Of a stretch of 7,986 nucleotides of DNA, positions 6,137 to 7,986 are shown piece by piece. Source of the stretch: Gemmatimonadota bacterium. Its GTDB lineage: Bacteria > Gemmatimonadota > Gemmatimonadetes > Palauibacterales > Palauibacteraceae. The stretch lies in the NCBI GenBank assembly GCA_016649455.1, contig JAENXO010000107.1:1-7986 (forward strand), in the 5' to 3' direction. A program made the translations under genes and the position numbers. The notes under the pieces were generated by a model that worked only from the letters and a program-made list of their open reading frames with translations, had not been told where the DNA came from and did not search any database. Position 1 is the stretch's first letter. Every line of letters starts with the position of its first letter.

Positions 6137-6490
6137 GTGGAATTGCTGATCGCCGTGATCAACGATGTGGACCGGATGGACGAGGTCCTGGCGGGATTCC
6201 TGGAAATCGGAATCACCGGCGCCACTGTCATCGACAGTGAGGGAATGGGCCGGGTCCTCAGCCACGACATCCCGATCTTCGCCGGACTCCAGACCCTGAT
6301 CTCGCGCTCCCGACCTCAGAACCAGACCCTGTTCAGCGTGATCAACGAACCGGAGAAAGTAGACCTGGCAATAGCCCTGCTGCAGGACGTGTGCGGGCGG
6401 TTCGACGACCCCGCGACGGGGATCGCGATGACCATTCCCGTCCATCGGGTAGTCGGCCTCGCACCGGAATTGGGTGAATCCGAAGGGTGA
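6137..6490 (+). CDS. Small PII-like (GlnB-fold) signalling protein, tentative
   Basis: A 117-residue protein whose pattern fits the PII ferredoxin-like fold. It has strand ELLIAVIND, helix VDRMDEVLAGFLEIGI, strand GATVIDSEGMGRVL, a middle loop (about 38-63), strand TLFSVINE, helix EKVDLAIALLQDVCG, and a final strand with DDPATGIAMTIPVHRVVG that resembles the B-loop and following strand of PII. The middle region does not show the canonical T-loop, and the uridylylated Tyr is not recognisable, so it is not a standard GlnB/GlnK. PII-like proteins usually form trimers, bind nucleotides and control a neighbouring transporter. The neighbour here is an antiporter, whose start overlaps this stop as GTGA. 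The start is GTG at 6137 with GAGGAG five bases upstream. The fold call is by pattern only. Confidence 0.6.
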   Translation: MELLIAVINDVDRMDEVLAGFLEIGITGATVIDSEGMGRVLSHDIPIFAGLQTLISRSRPQNQTLFSVINEPEKVDLAIALLQDVCGRFDDPATGIAMTIPVHRVVGLAPELGESEG

Positions 6491-7779
6491 GGCTCCTCCT
6501 CACCGTCCTCGCCCTCGCACTACTCAGCCTCCTCGGATCAAGACTCGGATTCCGCAGCCGGCGCGCCTCGCTGGGCATTCGCCTGTTCGTTTCCGCCGGA
6601 TCCCAATACTTGCTGCTTGGTTTCCTGCTGGGTCCGCATGGGGCGGGGCTCGTTTCTGAGGGGGTGACGGATTCCCTGGCGCCGTTCATCGCTCTGGGCC
6701 TGGGGTGGATAGGTCTGCTGTTCGGGCTTCAGTTTGACCGCCAGACCCTCAGAGCGTTCACCAGACGCGAGCATGCGGTGGTGATCGGGCAGTCGGTCGT
6801 GGCGTGGATCGTACTCGCTGCCGGGCTGGTCGGGCTTCTCATGCTCGCCGGACGCGACGACCCCGCATCGCTCGCCGCCGCGGGCGCCGCGGCGGCGGCA
6901 GGGTGCGCTTCGAGTCCGACGGGGGCGGCGGTCGTGTTCGGTTCGGCACGAGTCGGCGGCCCGTTCTCACGGCTCGCCACCCTCGCGACGAGTCTCGACG
7001 GTGCAACAGGCATCGTATTCCTCGCGATCCTGTATGCCGCCGTGCATCCCCCCGCGCCGGTCGGCCTGGTCGACCTCGGCCCGGTGCGCTGGATCATCGT
7101 CCCGATCCTGCTCGCGCTCCTGTTCGGCTGGTTGTTTCTGTCGCTGTCCCGCGAGAAGCCGCCGCCCAACGAGTTCATGCTGTTCCTCCTGGCGCTCGCG
7201 CTCATCCTTGCGGGTACGAGTCTGTCGATGGCGGCGTCGGCGTTGTTCGCCTCCTGGCTGACGGGCGTGTTCATCGCGAATCTCTCACCACTGCGCAAAC
7301 GCGTCTATGCGACCCTCGCCCGGTGGGAGAAGCCGGTCCACGTGCTGTTCCTGCTGCTGGCAGGGGCCCTGCTCAGCTTCAACTCGTGGCATGTCGCGCT
7401 GTTTCTGGCAGGATATCTCGTCCTGCGGGCGGCAGGTAAACTGCTTGGAGGCCGGCTCGCCGGACCGCTCCTCGAGCCGACGCCCGGGAGTGAACGGTTC
7501 GGCGCGACCCTGTTGTCCCAGGGAGGAGTCTCGATCGCCATCGCCATGTCCGCGCTTCTGGTGCTCCGCGCGAGTTTCCCGGGTTCACAGGTTGTTCCGG
7601 CGATGTTCGACGCCGCGATTCTGGGAATCATGCTGTTCGAGATCATCGGACCGGTCATGATGCGTCGAGTCCTTTCCGATGTCGGTGAGATTCACCTGGC
7701 CGCCGATCTCCCGTCGAATCAGCTGGATGGACCCGGTACCGGTGACACCGGCTCGGTTCCTGCTGCGGCTCCCGGTTGA
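6487..7779 (+). CDS. Cation:proton antiporter, CPA2-type (Na+/H+ exchanger domain), no RCK domain
   Basis: A 430-residue inner-membrane protein with about 13 hydrophobic segments across residues 2-393. Family-like signatures are LLLGFLLGPHGAGLV (about 42-55), IALGLGWIGLLFGLQFD (68-84), CASSPTGAAVVFGSARVGG (140-158), LATSLDGATGIVFL (166-179, with Asp171 as the likely ion-binding acid) and LLSQGGVSIAIAMSALL (342-358). These fit monovalent cation:H+ antiporters of the KefB/NapA branch. The ion (Na+ or K+) cannot be told. After the last helix only about 35 polar, Gly/Pro/Asp-rich residues remain, so the TrkA-N/RCK nucleotide-binding domain of KefB/KefC is absent. The GTG start overlaps the stop of the PII-like gene as GTGA, with only a weak AAGG before it, which implies translational coupling. 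Confidence 0.9.
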   Translation: MRLLLTVLALALLSLLGSRLGFRSRRASLGIRLFVSAGSQYLLLGFLLGPHGAGLVSEGVTDSLAPFIALGLGWIGLLFGLQFDRQTLRAFTRREHAVVIGQSVVAWIVLAAGLVGLLMLAGRDDPASLAAAGAAAAAGCASSPTGAAVVFGSARVGGPFSRLATLATSLDGATGIVFLAILYAAVHPPAPVGLVDLGPVRWIIVPILLALLFGWLFLSLSREKPPPNEFMLFLLALALILAGTSLSMAASALFASWLTGVFIANLSPLRKRVYATLARWEKPVHVLFLLLAGALLSFNSWHVALFLAGYLVLRAAGKLLGGRLAGPLLEPTPGSERFGATLLSQGGVSIAIAMSALLVLRASFPGSQVVPAMFDAAILGIMLFEIIGPVMMRRVLSDVGEIHLAADLPSNQLDGPGTGDTGSVPAAAPG

Positions 7780-7804
7780 GCCGCGCCCCACCGGAGTCTA
7801 CTTT
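7776..7804 (+). promoter_or_regulatory. Candidate promoter before the last gene
   Basis: TTGAGC (7776-7781) and TACTTT (7799-7804) are 17 bases apart. The -35 overlaps the antiporter stop codon. Transcription would start near 7811, about 40 bases before the TTG start at 7849. It suggests that the last gene can be expressed apart from the antiporter. Confidence 0.4.
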
Positions 7805-7836
7805 TCCGCTGTTGCGGACGGTGGAGAACCGCCGAC

Positions 7837-7841
7837 AGGAG
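7837..7841 (+). promoter_or_regulatory. Ribosome binding site of the last gene (decides a TTG start)
   Basis: AGGAG lies seven bases before TTG at 7849. The reading frame from this TTG opens with a clean membrane helix, which supports this start. Confidence 0.65.
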
Positions 7842-7848
7842 CAGTCCC

Positions 7849-7986
7849 TTGGCCTTTTACGACATTCTTGTTCACACCTCCCTGGTCCTGTGGATCATGA
7901 TCGGGTCAGGACTCATCATCTCGTTGATCGTCATCGTTCCTCGCATCCTGCGGGCTTTCTCGGAGTTCGAGCGCCTGACGGATACA
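7849..7986 (+). CDS. Membrane-anchored protein of unknown function, N-terminal part (cut by window edge)
   Basis: Forty-six codons are visible, with no stop before the edge. The product begins MAFYDILVHTSLVLWIMIGS and continues with a hydrophobic stretch to about residue 31. Basic residues (PRILRAF) follow and then a charged, probably helical segment (SEFERLTDT). This is one N-terminal membrane helix, likely N-out or signal-anchor style, leading into a soluble or coiled-coil part outside the window. It resembles the layout of DUF948-like proteins; an ExbB/TolQ-type protein is also conceivable. I do not recognise the family with certainty. A TTG start with AGGAG seven bases upstream, and a promoter candidate after the antiporter, support it as a real gene. 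Confidence 0.7.
   Translation, partial: MAFYDILVHTSLVLWIMIGSGLIISLIVIVPRILRAFSEFERLTDT

Noticed and set aside
7788..7824. Hairpin CCACCG with CGGTGG, enclosing CCGC with GCGG, after the antiporter
   Set aside because: The outer loop is 25 bases, no U-tract follows, and it overlaps the candidate promoter. I could not support a terminator.

Overview
The window is high-GC DNA (by eye well above 60% G+C), densely coded, and contains ten genes. It looks chromosomal and comes from a Gram-negative-type bacterium. The gene set and the heavy use of GTG and TTG start codons would suit Gemmatimonadota or a similar high-GC phylum. That assignment is a guess from style, not a proven placement. No mobile element, CRISPR array, tRNA or rRNA is visible.

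Positions 1-3183 (minus strand) hold the classic transcription/translation operon in the order rimP - nusA - ylxQ - infB, with infB cut by the window edge. The usual small gene ylxR between nusA and ylxQ is missing. The leader upstream of rimP (3184-3367) holds a good promoter candidate, then hairpins and a U-tract terminator. The terminator can end the upstream murA-pgeF transcript and could also attenuate the nusA operon.

Positions 3368-5397 (minus strand) hold murA and pgeF, overlapping by four bases. MurA makes the first committed peptidoglycan precursor and PgeF is a peptidoglycan-editing hydrolase, so the pair forms a cell-wall unit. MurA carries Asp where most bacteria have the fosfomycin-reactive Cys.

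Positions 5398-5617 are a 220-bp divergent regulatory region with promoter candidates in both directions.

Positions 5618-7779 (plus strand) hold a three-gene cassette: a PTS EIIA-type protein with its phospho-acceptor His, a small protein that reads like a divergent PII-like regulator, and a CPA2-type cation:proton antiporter. The last two overlap by GTGA. The antiporter has no C-terminal RCK domain. A carbon/nitrogen-type signalling pair sitting beside a bare antiporter is the most interesting candidate for an undescribed regulatory module here. From 7849 a tenth gene begins, probably from its own promoter, encoding a protein with one N-terminal membrane helix; it runs off the window.

Nine of the ten genes appear to start with GTG or TTG; only nusA starts with ATG.
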